A DNA stretch of 64,000 nucleotides, from the NCBI GenBank assembly GCA_020746875.1, contig JAGTJL010000003.1, positions 806,001 to 870,000 on the forward strand, in the 5' to 3' direction. This document shows, one piece after another, positions 11,930 to 23,276 of the stretch; within the stretch, counting starts at the first letter, position 1; every line of letters starts with the position of its first letter. The notes under the pieces are model-generated. The model did not search any database. It was not told the DNA's origin and was given only the letters and a program-made list of their open reading frames with translations. Source of the stretch: Rhexocercosporidium sp. MPI-PUGE-AT-0058 (taxonomy: Eukaryota > Ascomycota > Leotiomycetes > Helotiales). The position numbers and the translations under genes are program-made.

Positions 11930-13672
11930 ATGGCTTCTGCCGAGAGCTCAGAGTTCGATACGACCCTCAAAGAACTCAGGAATACTGTTCTCTTAAGTGA
12001 GCCACTATCCCCCGAAGAAGATCGTAGGATTTTGCGCCGCATCGACATGTAGTATATTCTCACATACCATGTTGTCGAGGTAGATGCTTACTTTTAAATA
12101 GCCTGTTGCCAGTCATGGCCATTTCATATCTATTCCAATTCCTAGACAAGTCTGCTATGGGATATACTTCAATTTTTGGACTCATAAATGACCTCCATCT
12201 TGTTGGGCAAGATTATGCTTGGGCATCGAGCATATTCTACTCTGGATACCTCGCATTCTCCTACCCCTCAGCCCTGATCATGAACCGGTTTCCCGTCGGA
12301 AAGTTTCTCGCCCTCTCGGTGTAAGTAGTTATCTTGTTTCTTTCATTCGCGAGGCTGAATATGATTAGAACTCTCTGGTCTGCGGTGCTGCTTTGCACCG
12401 CTGCTACCCAAGATGCCGCCGGACTTCAAGCAACTCGCTTCTTCCTCGGATTCACGGAAGCTGCAGTTGCACCGGGATTTGGGATAATCACGTCGATGTA
12501 CTATAAGAGATCAGAGCAGCCATTGAGGATGGGTGCATGGTTCATGGGGAACGTTTGTGCTGGTCTTTTTGGAGCTTTGCTTGCTTATGGTGTTGGCCAC
12601 ATCACAGTCATTGAACCATGGAGGGTATGTACTCTCTCCAAAATGCTGTTATCGAGAAAAGCCTGATAGGGATCCTAGGCTGTGTTCATTATCTTCGGCG
12701 CAATCACAATTGTCTGGGCTGTATCTCTGTTCTACACGCTTCCTGACACACCAATGAACGCTCGATTCCTGTCGAAGGAGGACCGCATCAAAGCCATTGA
12801 ACGAGTCAAGGATAACATGACTGGTATCAAGAATAACAAGTGGAAGAAAGAGCAAGTAATAGATGCTCTGACAGACCCCAAAACTTGGTTCATTTTCTTC
12901 ATCGGCTTGTGCTGTAACATTCCAAACGGTGGCATCACAGGGGTACGGTCCAAAGTTCTCTTCTTTCATTTCCATGCTAACATCTCCTAGTTTGGCTCCA
13001 TCGTCATCAAAGGTCTTGGTTTCTCCACCCTAAGCACGCTCCTCGTCCAAATGCTCTCCGTCGTCTTCCAAGCTATCTACGTCCTCAGCGCGACAGGCGG
13101 TAGCACATACCTTTCCAATACCCGAACATACTGGATGGCACTCATGATGATCATCTCCCTCGTCGGCTCTGTCATGATCCGTTCCATCGATCATTCGAAC
13201 ATCTGGGGCCGCTTCATGGGATACTGCCTTTTGATTGCCTTCTCCGCCAATTTCCCCATGTCACTCACGATGGTTGCTGCTAATACTGGAGGCTTTACTA
13301 AGAAGACTACAGTCAGCGCTATGGTAAGTTCCCCAAGGCATATATTCTGCGTTGATTTAGGCTTCTTTCAGCTAATAATAACAGCTCTTCATCGCATACA
13401 CGGTCGGAAATATCATCGGTCCCCAATTGTTCTTCGAGCATGAAGCTCCAGGCTATGACTCTGGCTTCGTGGCTATGCTCATATGTTTCTCAGCCGGTGT
13501 CTTCTTCTGCTTTGGGTTGCGGTTCTATCTTATTTGGGAGAATAAGAGGAGGGATGCCAGGGGTGGCGAGCCTGTGTTGACTGTTAATGGTGTGGAGGTA
13601 GATGGGACCGCTGCATTGAACTTATTGGATATGACGGATAGAGAGATGTTGCAGTTCAGATATCTGTATTAG
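11930..13672 (+). CDS. MFS transporter, allantoate permease (Dal5)/anion:cation symporter family
   Basis: Six exons give about 492 aa: 11930-12048, 12102-12320, 12369-12624, 12679-12942, 12991-13323 and 13385-13672. All five introns are short GT..AG and phase is kept. The protein begins with a short acidic cytosolic segment, then RRIDILLPVMAISYLFQFLDKSA, the signature first helix of the Dal5/ACS group. LQATRFFLGFTEAAVAPGF and the PWR/AVFIIFGAITIVWAV segments are further family landmarks. About twelve membrane helices are expected. Family members import allantoate, ureidosuccinate, dipeptides or carboxylates with protons. Sitting beside an amidohydrolase and a Zn2Cys6 regulator, it probably brings in that enzyme's substrate. 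No frame break or missing segment was seen. Confidence 0.88.
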
Positions 13673-14724
13673 AGAACAATCTCACTTCAGTATCGGTGCA
13701 GGTTTCAGTGGACGAAATTGTCTCTATAGGTCTCTTCGGTGGCCAGAGTGGTCAATAAGTCAGTCTAGTTCAGAAGGGAGATCTAAGAATTGTTTGAAAG
13801 CGGAAGGAGCCAACGTTTGCTGAACATTTTCGCTCTTGCTCATATTCGTAGCGAATCAAGACCAAATCAAGATTAGGAGTCTCTATTTTACAAGCGAAAG
13901 GCTGAATAAGTTCACTGTCAAGGGCAAAATTAATACCGAGCAGACGGTCAATTCTCGGACTTACAGTCAATCACCCGTCACTTTTTCCTTCCTAGAACCT
14001 CAACCCAAGATCGGGGACGATTCCATAAATCAACATTAAAAGACCGATAATTTCATCTCAGCTGTCAAGGAGAACCGAAGAAGCATCGTGATACTGTAAC
14101 TGCTTAGCAGTAAACTCAATCCGGTCCCTTTCTCTAAAGTACCTTTCCAAGGAAATGGTTGAGACCCAAAAGGAAGAAGGAAGTTGAGAGTGGCAAATAT
14201 ATGGAAAGAGCAGCTCGCGATGCTTCTACTTCCGATCGTCTTCACTTTTCTTTTCTCGCCTGCGTATTGTGGCGGTCTTCCAGTGACTGGACCCGATTTT
14301 TCGCACACTGCGTCTCATTCCAAAAGCCTCCTTGTTCCTCAGTCTCTCGATCTTGAAAGTCTCACAATTGCCGCTTATTGATCGATCGCCGCTCATCAGA
14401 ATCGCTAATGCAGCTTTCTTTTGACCTTGGTGTATTGTATGATCAATGACCTGCTAGAAAGAGGCGTTTGCTAAGATTCTTCAACTCACGACGTTCCTGG
14501 CCTCAAGAACGGTGTTGTTGTTTCCAACAATATGCGAATCTTTGCAAACCAAGGTCGCTTCAAGTAGGGTCCGATTGCTAATGTCACAACTGATGTCAAC
14601 CACGTTAGGGACTTTACCCCAAAATACGATTTCAGAGAAATTTATTGAATGGAATCTTATGAATTCAAACTCTGCTTCTAAAGAAGCTCGCTATCTGTTC
14701 TGTACCACGGTATCCCCCAATTTA
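13673..14724. other. intergenic
   Basis: No gene could be supported. Open frames on both strands are short and carry no recognisable motif. Confidence 0.4.
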
Positions 14725-15426
14725 TCACCCCTTCCGTGCACGTTGATCACCGAAAATGAAAGTATCTATTGGCAGTTGATCAACATTGGCCAGTTTTCTA
14801 GTACCATCGAGACGATATCCTGTGCCACTGGATTTGGAAATATCATGTTTCAACCGTATCGTAAGAGCGCCATGAAAAATTGCCGGGTCGGCGTGACATC
14901 GGATTGTTGATTCTGGCTCCATGTCACCACATTGTTCTGGAGACTGTTCATGTTCTTTCGAAGATCAGTCAAGAGATTGCGGCAATAAGAGCAAAATAAG
15001 GAGGGAAGGGAGGGGAGACTTTGAAACAGCAGGAGACTCACCATCTGAATATTTGACCACCATTGGTCCCCTCTCTTTGAACTTCTGCACCATCAACTCG
15101 GGCGCACCGAAATACAAACCGCGCTCGAACAACCTCCTCATAGCGCACTCTCTCTCCTCATTCGAGCTAGTAAACACTAACACAAACGCTCCTTTGACAC
15201 CATGCCTTTCTCTAATCTCCTTCTGGTCGCTCTCACTTAAAGTACTCGACGCCTTGACTGTAACCGCGATGCGAAGTTGATCGCATCTATTGATCTGGAA
15301 CTTGATCTGGCGATGGACGGGGTGCAGTTTTCGTAGAATAACGATACCCGGGAAGGATGCAAGGAGTCTGCTGTGTCTGGGGTCCGGTCCAACTTTCTCG
15401 GGTCCGAGAGTTGAAAACCCTGTCAC
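14725..15426 (-). CDS. unrecognised two-exon ORF, possibly a gene fragment
   Basis: I do not recognise the family. Exon A (about 15426-15042) encodes a charged segment with HRQIKFQINRCDQLRIAV and ERGLYFGAPELMVQKFKERG, then stops at a good GTGAGT donor. Joining to the AAAG acceptor before 14954 keeps phase, removes 87 nt containing a CTTGAC branch-like site, and opens exon B (14954-14725), which ends in a TGA. The start is uncertain: no ATG opens exon A, and an upstream exon or loss of the 5' end is likely. Composition looks protein-like and not like the surrounding spacer. It may be the remnant of a larger fungal N-terminal-domain or ankyrin/STAND-type protein whose other pieces lie upstream; that is a guess. 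Confidence 0.35.
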
Positions 15427-16885
15427 TTGCTAGACCTCATAATGAGAAGGTCCATAAGAGTCTGGTCTTGGGACTGATACATTTCTCTAACATGGTACTC
15501 GATTTTTTTGAAAAGCTGAGGGGGTAATACCTTTCGTTCTTTTAACAAATCTAGCATGACCCATCTTATCAAATCAAATCATGAATCGGGTGGCAAGGCT
15601 AGAAATCGTAAGTTCTGAGAAGCCCTCATTGCATAGCTGCTGTATCTGAAATCAATGAACATCCGTACAGCCTGAGAAACTGCATCAAACAGTTCTGCAG
15701 CATTCCCGAGCGATAAACTAGGGCCGCAAAGGTCAATCATACACGCCCATGAAATTCTACTGAATTGACAATAAAAATTATATTCTGCGGTTAGTCATTC
15801 ACTGTTGAATCTCTGGTATCAGTTCCCACTTACCAGGGCACCGCGACTAGCATTTTCCAGCATCTCGTTAAGCCTCAAGTAATTGGTCTAAAGTACAGTC
15901 TTTGGGAATCCCCCATGTGACGGGTGATCGGCCCAGACTTGACACGGTGCTTCTTCATATTTGTCTGGCTTCACATGCCACGTAGGACTTTCCTCATCAG
16001 TCGCAATGGCGCGTAGAAGGTGATTTTGGTGATAAGTAAAGCGGAAGGAAACGCGGAAAGAAGCAGTGCTACAACATCTCTGCTTACTCAAAAAGAAAGG
16101 TTGGAAAACAGAGTGAAATAACCCTCTTCATCATCGACAAATACCCCCACAGCGGCGACTTACGAAACTTGAGAATCTCCGACTAATTCGGTATCAAGAT
16201 AATTGACAACATTTCTCTGCCAAAGTCGCGACTTCAAAGACGAATACCAAGCACACGTTGGGGGTGGAATCAACACTCTCAATGGGCAGCTGGTAAAATC
16301 TGGGTCTCAGGCTCTCACAAAGTCACATGGAAGCTCCATGATCATTAGTGCGTTGGAATACAAGAATGTGAAAGTTAATATTTCTTTCTGATGTGTCTCG
16401 CAAAGCGTCTGACATTTTCCAGCTAATCTCCTTGCCGTCAGAATTCCAAGGGATTGAAATTCACGAGAAGAGTTTGTGACGATGTCGTAAGATGCCACCT
16501 TGTTTGGTGGGAGACAAGTTTCCGTAGAAGTTCAAGTCAACTTAGAAACTACATGAATGACGCTATCAAGCTAGCTAGTGAATTCCCTCGAGGTATGTTT
16601 AGCTGCAGAATTATTTCACGAGCTATGGCAGCAGTAGAATAAATCCTCATTCAGGCTCAATTTTACACTGCACTGAGATATACGTGCTCGGAGGTCATGC
16701 TTACGTGGTTCTCTTCTATGTCTGCTTGCCCCGTATAGTACTGCTCATTTAGCTCGCCTCCCCAAACACACATGAAGATACTCAGAAATCTCCTCGAATC
16801 GATATCCTCAGCCATCCCAAACTGTCGTCCTCCCCGTAAGAACTCAGAGAGCGATATGGGGAAAACTAGAGTATGCACGTCCAAG
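15427..16885. other. gene-poor region, possible coding debris
   Basis: Several short frames occur on both strands. One minus-strand frame (16091-15888) has a protein-like composition (RCCSTASFRVSFRF), but it cannot be joined to anything with confidence. No transposon ends or repeats were identified. Confidence 0.35.
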
Positions 16886-17062
16886 TCAGCACATACATCT
16901 AAGTTCACGGGGGGGCTTCGAGAACAGGGTGAAGGTCGACGGTTCTTCGACGAGGGCTTGGGCTGTTACGAGATCATGGACGTCCTGATCGCGGTTTCTA
17001 AGATGGTCTTCAAGTGTTGAAACGTGGTTGTCGCTTTGAGAGAGGATGGGATTTGTATGAAA
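16886..17062 (-). pseudogene. 2EXR-domain relic (fragment)
   Basis: A minus-strand open stretch from the stop at 17065 to the TGA at 16888-16886 encodes an acidic leader and then STFTLFSKPPRELRCMC followed by the stop. The pattern FtLFxKLPxELRxxIW is the opening of the fungal 2EXR domain. Here it is cut off by the stop, and a run of seven C (template strand) lies exactly at the K-P-P-R step, where a slip would shift the frame. A nearby segment (about 17520-17395, minus) encodes RNGIGTIANCIGLLADYV before a GTAAGT donor and may be related debris. It is too incomplete to be a working gene. Confidence 0.5.
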
Positions 17063-17857
17063 TTATCCCTGGCAGAGAGAACCATTGATTTTGCTATCTC
17101 GAGGAAGGAAATACGTTCGGGTTGTAAGTATTGATTACCTTAGCTAGTTGAGTTACTTAATTAGAGGACGTCAATATTCCTGCCAAGTGAATACTGCACC
17201 GGTCCCCCTTTGCGAATAGTTTCGAATTGAAGTCCATAAATCCGGGGAATAGAACATCACATTTGCAAGAGAAATTGCTGATAATTACAGGACAGGGATG
17301 TGTCCATTGAAATTCGAATTTCTAGTCTGCCCATTCTCCTCCCACATCCCCTTTCCCCACAAAACTGGAAGTGACTACCTAAGGTAAAAACTTACAATAA
17401 GCACAAATCCAAGCAAAGATTCCAACCTCCCCTGCAATTTCTGAGACATAATCTGCAAGAAGTCCGATGCAATTCGCTATGGTCCCGATTCCATTTCGAA
17501 GTCTCATATTTCTGCATTACGTCAGATTGTGATTTATTGTATCCTCTGAATAAGCTGTGACTTAGTTCTAGCTTTTATAATCTACTAGACTTTGGATTTT
17601 ATTGAGCTCTATCTCGTTAATCTCTACTGTTGGAGAATTCGAAGCCCGCTCCTTATCCCAGCATTCCTTGAAGTAGGTCAAAGTTTCTCCAAGGCGATAG
17701 TCGGCTCCGACCGGACCCATTTCCTCAGACTGGTTGTCACAGTAATGATCTTCAACGATCCAAAAATGATAGCCTCTTTGACTGTGGCAATAAGAGAACT
17801 GGCATCGAATGAAGTTCCCAGAATAACATACTAATTAGTCCTCAAAATGGCCATTCT
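17063..17857. other. gene-poor region
   Basis: Apart from the short minus-strand coding-like segment at about 17520-17395 that ends in a GTAAGT donor, nothing is supported. The plus-strand frame at 17592-17834 reads as antisense of decayed 2EXR sequence. Confidence 0.35.
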
Positions 17858-18271
17858 CTAATCAGAGGCTCTGTGGGTAGTAAACATCAGCAGTGCATAG
17901 GTGTTTGCAAAGTAAAGTGTGTCCGCAGCGTAGTTGAAGTAGATAGGGCGCTTAAAGGAGCGACAAAAACTGAGCTTGTCCGAATTCAATGCCACCTCTC
18001 GGAACTCATCACTCACTGACAAGAGAGCAGGAACGGATGACCCAGAAAAGGGATTTACTTCCCATTCGAATCCAGATTGAGGATCATGTATATAACAATG
18101 AGGACTTTTCCACTAGACTTCAATCACTTCCGGGGGTAATAAATCGAATCCCCGGACCATCCGCCTTAATTCCTGCGCAAGCTTGGGAAATAAAGTGAAG
18201 GAGAACTCTGTATCCTCCTCACTGGTATTGACCAGAGCCTGAGCACTCTTGACCGTGACGATAGATGACAT
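17858..18271 (-). pseudogene. 2EXR-domain pseudogene with a premature TAG
   Basis: From the ATG at 18271 the frame gives FSFTLFPKLAQELRRMV, then PEVIEV, then TAG at 18115-18113 (codon 53). The same frame continues without a shift as WKSPHCYIHD, VPALLSVSDEFREVAL and RPIYFNYAADTLYF to a second TAG at 17860-17858. These blocks match the order of a 2EXR domain (FxLFxxLPxELR, PRVIEV, LLxVxxExREVAL, YFNxxxDTLYF). The first stop replaces the aromatic residue usually found after VIEV, so one nonsense change appears to have broken an otherwise well-kept domain. Downstream homology fades. 2EXR proteins are lineage-expanded in fungi and of unknown function. Confidence 0.68.
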
Positions 18272-18923
18272 AACGGCGATTAAGATTTTAGTATAAGATT
18301 ATCTATATGCTGACGGACGTCTGATATTTGGGCAGTAATCCTCTCTATAAAGCGTGTTCTGTAACTGTCGAGTCAAACGACGCATAAGGAACGGGAAACC
18401 TACATAACTGGTTTCTCACTCAATAGAGACGCCGTCAGAATGCAATGCATTGCAATGCAAGGCAAGTAACTGCTCAGCAATGTAACAGTTATGATTGGAG
18501 GTGGATAGAGCTTTCGAGACGAACTTGAGATCGGCAAAGACTGACTTTGATGAGGAACCCGTTTCTTGGCTGTGGGTAGATGAGATAGGGAGACTGAATG
18601 TTGGCCTGGATCTGATCGTGCTGCTGCTTCATGAAAAGATCTGTGAGTTTTTGGCGCTAAATTGCGTTGAGATGGTGTTGCTTGGCCGAGGAGACGGGTT
18701 GCGACGATGTTGAGGATGAGAATAGTGCTCAATGCGCGAACATCCCAAGGCGAAATATTTTCGATTCGAGAGGTGAAATTTGTATTGAAGCATGTGCATT
18801 AAATTAGGATGATCTGAGTGTGACGTCCTAATTGGCTAGCCTATTTCCATTTCGATATCACTTACGCGCCTTGGCCGTCTAAACAGTCCATCCTTGTGCA
18901 GTCCATGCTCTCATTTATTATTT
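18272..18923. other. intergenic
   Basis: Nothing coding is supported. It separates the 2EXR relic from the 3' end of the DUF1365 gene. An ATGCAATGCATTGCAATGCAAGGCA-like run near 18440-18462 is a short imperfect direct and inverted repeat. Confidence 0.4.
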
Positions 18924-20833
18924 CTAAATTCTCACATATCGACTAAGAGAAGAAACAAAAATCCATGCAATTCCAGAATGAATAACATTCACCCCCAAGT
19001 CTACCAGATCAACTCGACCCATCAAAAATTGATCAGCAAACAACTGTCTGAGAATTGCCCATTGAAACCGCATCTTCAGACTAGAGTCCGTTTGAAAAGC
19101 CATATATGCCTCCATCACCGGGATGTGGTCATGTTTGACCCCGCCAGTTGGTAGATTAGAACCAGGCGGACGCCTTAAATCTGAATCAGAGGAAGCAATT
19201 GAGGGTCGTCCTTGCCGCAATTTCTTCGTCAAACTCACAAATGCCATGTCTGAAAAGCTCTGGGACCGAGTAGTGACATTTAGAGGGATGAAAATGTCTT
19301 GGAGCAGCTCCGGCTTGCTGACCCATATTGTCTTGTGATCGATGAGTTCTGATATTATTCCATCAAGACTGTCATCGTACTGGATTAACCGAGAGTAGAA
19401 TTTTGGAGTCAGAATCCTCAATTCCAAAATGTTATCAGCACTTGGATTTGTGACGCCGGATGGCGTAGATATTTCCTCGGCGCTGGACATGAAACCGCTA
19501 GCACTATACTTCACAAATAGAGGTCTTTTGGAACGGTGTATGAGGACTTCGAGATATCTCCGGAAGCATCTCTCAAAGTCCTGCTCTGTCGAGGTCGCAT
19601 GTCTTCCGAGAGTTCCTATCAATGGCTCTGGCTTTTCCTGCATTTGCAGCTTTCGGCGATAAAGGAGTCTGATCGCCTCCTTCACAATCCTGGGAACTGT
19701 CGCAAAGCCAACCCAAAACCATCTCGCCAAAAATATCACCTTAGGTATGGAACCTAGAAGATATGGGTCGACTGCTTTCCCTTCCGAAAATAAGCGTGCC
19801 ACCAGCTTCGGATTCCCCTTGGAGGACTTTAATGTGATCGTAATGTCGATGCCGTAGAATCCATCCATGCCTGGCCCCAAAGGATCACTAGCCGACACGG
19901 TATATTGTCCTTTCCGCGAGTTGAATGGCGACACGTAAAGGTCCTTTTCCCGGTATCCCTTAATTCTTAGTCGTGAACAAGGTGGTTTGGACTCCTCGGG
20001 GAAGTCTCGATGTACGAGATACGGCCGCTTCTCATCGTAAGTATTATTTACTTCTAGGATCATGGCGGAAAGAGTTCTGTCCGCCGAGTAAAGGTACCAG
20101 AATGACACTGGATTGAAGTTATATCCTGCAAATTTGGGAGCTGTGACCAAATATGCGTGTGGAAAGTCTCCTGGATCAAGTCCCTGTATTTTGTTAGCAC
20201 ATATCAAAAGCGGAGTATTTGAAGCCTCACCTCAGATTGGAGATACGAGTCTAACTTTCCTCTCAGACCAAGCTCATCATGGCCTCTTAGTAAGTATTCG
20301 GAGGCTTGTACCGAATACCAGCTCCGCATGAGTAAATTTGCGAGCGGCACCATATCCCACATTGATGAGCTCGATTTCTCGTTTGCGCCGATGATTCCAT
20401 TCGCGCTGCCTTCAAAGCCCACTGGAATCCCAACAGTCAGATATGAATATGAGAATGAATGTTTTCTGGGAAAGAGTCGAGTATGCGTAGTTCTGCAAGG
20501 AATCAGATATGGCTGTCCAGGACCAGGCCAAGGAGGCAGAGAGTTGCTTCGAGAGACAAGAGCCAGGTACCCCGCAACAATTGCCAGAGATAGAAACGGC
20601 AGATAAAGGTACGGAAGAATCGTGAGTATGTAGGAAATCAGAGCAGAACTATTGGTCACGACTAGGATAGACAGAATGAACAGTAAATCATTCTTGGTAC
20701 CGGCCAACGCGTAAAAGATGAATATCACGAGTTGAGCGAGGACAGAGGAGCAACACTCATTCCACATCGAGTTTGCATGGGCGACCATTTGTCTCCCCAG
20801 TAGCCATATCGAGTCTCCTTGTATCACTTCCAT
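18924..20833 (-). CDS. DUF1365-domain membrane protein
   Basis: Two exons (20833-20231 and 20183-18924), about 620 aa. The frame runs further 5' only by a GTG, so the first ATG (20833-20831) was chosen. N-terminal residues hold several hydrophobic segments (LAQLVIFIFYALAG, LLFILSILVV, LPYLYLPFLSLAIVAGYLAL), so the protein is membrane-anchored. The DUF1365 body begins at PYLIPCRTTHTRLFPRKHSFSY, with SWYSVQASEYLLRG, then GLDPGDFPHAYLVTAPKF and the block FNPVSFWYLYSA, all typical of the family. The intron falls between the last two blocks. In proteobacteria DUF1365 genes neighbour an FAD amine-oxidase-like gene and a cyclopropane-synthase-like methyltransferase, the same set found here. Its biochemical role is unknown; acyl-chain modification is inferred from neighbours. 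Confidence 0.87.
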
Positions 20834-21251
20834 AACACAAAAACAACTTGAATTAGGAGTGTGGTGGTGGTCATGACAAGTGATGCCGGTTTGAATTGGG
20901 GCTGGTTGGTTGATGATCACGTAAAGCACTAATGGAGCCCCTCCATTGGAGGGATTTTACAGAGACAGCTCACATGATATCTGAATGACTATTCCTAAAA
21001 ACTTCTTGTAATGAAGATTAGCCATATATTTTTGATCCTCTATATCTAATTATTTTTACACGCCGCAACCGCACTTCTTCTAGAAATTTTGAGACGTGAA
21101 GGTCCGGCTTTTAGACGCGTCGCTAGATACTGCCACACTGGATGTGGAGCTTATCTATCTGGCATTGACACAGCTTCTTCTACAAATATTATTTTACAGA
21201 ATTAAATTGACGATCTTGTGATTAATTCATTCTACTAGATCCATTACACGG
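20834..21251. promoter_or_regulatory. DUF1365 promoter with a perfect 7-1-7 palindrome
   Basis: The spacer lies upstream of the DUF1365 gene and downstream of the FAD gene; both are on the minus strand. Positions 20939-20953 form a perfect inverted repeat with a single central base (CCCTCCA-T-TGGAGGG), about 106 bp before the DUF1365 ATG. Its size suits a dimeric regulator, but no factor can be named. Confidence 0.4.
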
Positions 21252-22924
21252 TCAGTCTAGCTTTTCCGCCATCCATTGTTTCCCCACGGGCCGTCTCTTG
21301 ACACCCGATAGCGCTTCCCAAGGTTGAATGAGAAGTACTTGAATTGCAACAACAATGAGTCGCACCAAATGGTCCACCAACTCTAGCTTCGGTTTATTTC
21401 CCCTGCTCATCGTGGAATCCACGAACTCGAATGGAAGCTTTGCGCCCAGATGATCCTGGGCAGCGCGGAGACCACTACTGAACCCATCTTCATGGAAGCC
21501 GTATTTTGTCCACGCTCCAGCAAAACTAATTCCTCGTTTGTTCTGGATTCGATGTAAATGCTTCTGTGCTCGAACGGCTTTGGGGGTGTATAGCGGATGT
21601 GAGTAGCCAAATCTACCTTGCGTCAAAGCAGGGTCCGGCCGATGAAGCGGATTGAGAGTCACGAGAATATCGCCAAATATGCTCTTCGGGATATGCTGTA
21701 GGACGTTCATGTTGTAGGTGAGGGAGACCGTGTTTGCATATGCTTTTGAATCAGGAGATAGGGCCATATAATTCCAGCTAGACCAAGCATTATGCCGTTG
21801 AGGCATGTGAGCCAGGTCGGAATGCAGCACAACTTCGTTTTGCGAGGTCTTGAAGCATGAAAGAACTGATTGCTCTTCCTCCGTCGCTGAAGAGCCTAGT
21901 ATCGACAGCGCTTGATCTGCATGAGTCGCCAGAATTACATGATCAAAGTCGTCTGTCCGGCCGTCATGCAAATGAACATTGACACGGCCGCTTGTGTTAT
22001 TATTAATCCGCTGCACTGGGCTGCTAAGGAAGACATGATCAGATGGGAAGTCTCTCATCACAGCGTCGATGTATGATTTGGAACCATTTTCCAGTGTCAG
22101 CCAATCCGGCCGAGTAGAAACAGTTGATAGTTGATGATGATTCCATCTGTATGAGCATCAGCCGTTTTGCTTCTCAACGAGGCGAAGGACTAACTCACAA
22201 AAACCTGATCAAGGTGAGGGTTGGAAACTCATCAATGCACCTGTTTGGACTTGTACTCCATACAGCAGCCGTGATTGGAATCAAATATCCATCTCTGAAT
22301 GCATCCGAGTACCCGTTTCGGTCCAGGTACGTTCCGATCGTTTCGGTCTCGCTCATGGTGTCCTTACTGTTAATTTCGTTGTTTTCATCGGCAAAAATCA
22401 AGACATCCAAGGCAAATTGATTGAATCGAACAATGTCAAACAACATTCGCCACATCTGGATAGAGAAGAGATTCCTGACCTGACAGAAAATAGAAGCCAG
22501 ATTCTGCCCAGACCACTCGAAAGAACCGTAGTCTCGCGACACTGAGAGGTCCATTCTTGTTGGCTTTGTTTCAATGTTCACTTGTTTGAGGAAATTGATA
22601 AAATTGGCTGTGATGATCTGTAAGTATAAGGTGTTCACTCTGCTCTTAAAGCACGAGGGAGAAAGCGTGAGATAGTATTTACTCACGATAGGTAGCCGTG
22701 TTCAGCACAATAAATCCCGTGTCTACACCAACAGAATACTTGCCAACTTCCCATCGTACCGTATTAGTGTGTCCACCCAGACGGTCGTCTGCTTCGAACA
22801 GATACACATCGTGGCCTGTGTCTTTCAATGCCCAAAGAGCTGAGATGCCAGAACAGCCACTTCCAACAATGGCGACTTTCTTTCGTAACATGATGTCCGA
22901 TGTTTTGATCGTCAGGAGTCGCAT
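21252..22924 (-). CDS. FAD-dependent amine-oxidase-like protein (COG2907 type)
   Basis: Three exons, 22924-22687, 22607-22199 and 22146-21252, give about 513 aa. The second acceptor was fixed by family sequence: TATC joined to CCAAT yields TYPNFINFLKQV, whereas the nearer AG would break the frame. Residues 17-26 contain the Rossmann motif VAIVGSGCSG, followed by FEADDRLGGHTNT and VDTGFIVLN, which bind FAD. LIRFLWNHHQL, SKSYIDAV, HVILATHADQAL, GRFGYSHPLY and FAGAWTKYGFHEDG are conserved blocks of this group. A C-terminal hydrophobic segment suggests membrane association. Relatives act on lipid-linked substrates or are of unknown activity; in bacteria they accompany DUF1365 and CFA-synthase-like genes. 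Shares a short divergent promoter with the methyltransferase at 23277. Confidence 0.88.
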
Positions 22925-23276
22925 CGATGTGAAGGGGGAGTATTAGTTGGCAAGCTGGCTCGCAGAAGATGATGGCGCAAGTCTACGAAACTCCCATCGA
23001 CTAGCTAAAACGGGTATGTATTTGCGATGTGACAACGCTCAACCGGGTTAGCTGTAGTCAGCTTGCATGCTGATGCGCTTGTACATTAGGGTATTTAGCT
23101 TTGCTGATCAGCCTCTCGACTTTTCCGAAAAGTGGGGCAGAGGAAAATATACGTACAGTTACGTTGACTTCAGCTGTAGACTTACTATTTCTCAGGTCAA
23201 TTTCCAGTCCGATGAGTTAAAGTTGCTTGCGAGTTTTTCAAATCTGAGGTCAGAAAGCTCAACGCAAGGAGAGATA
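22925..23276. promoter_or_regulatory. bidirectional promoter with a perfect palindrome
   Basis: This 352 bp spacer serves both the FAD gene (minus) and the first methyltransferase (plus). Positions 23119-23133 form a perfect inverted repeat, ACTTTTC-C-GAAAAGT, roughly 160 bp before the methyltransferase ATG. A dimeric regulator could read it and co-regulate both genes; no matching known site is claimed. Confidence 0.42.
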
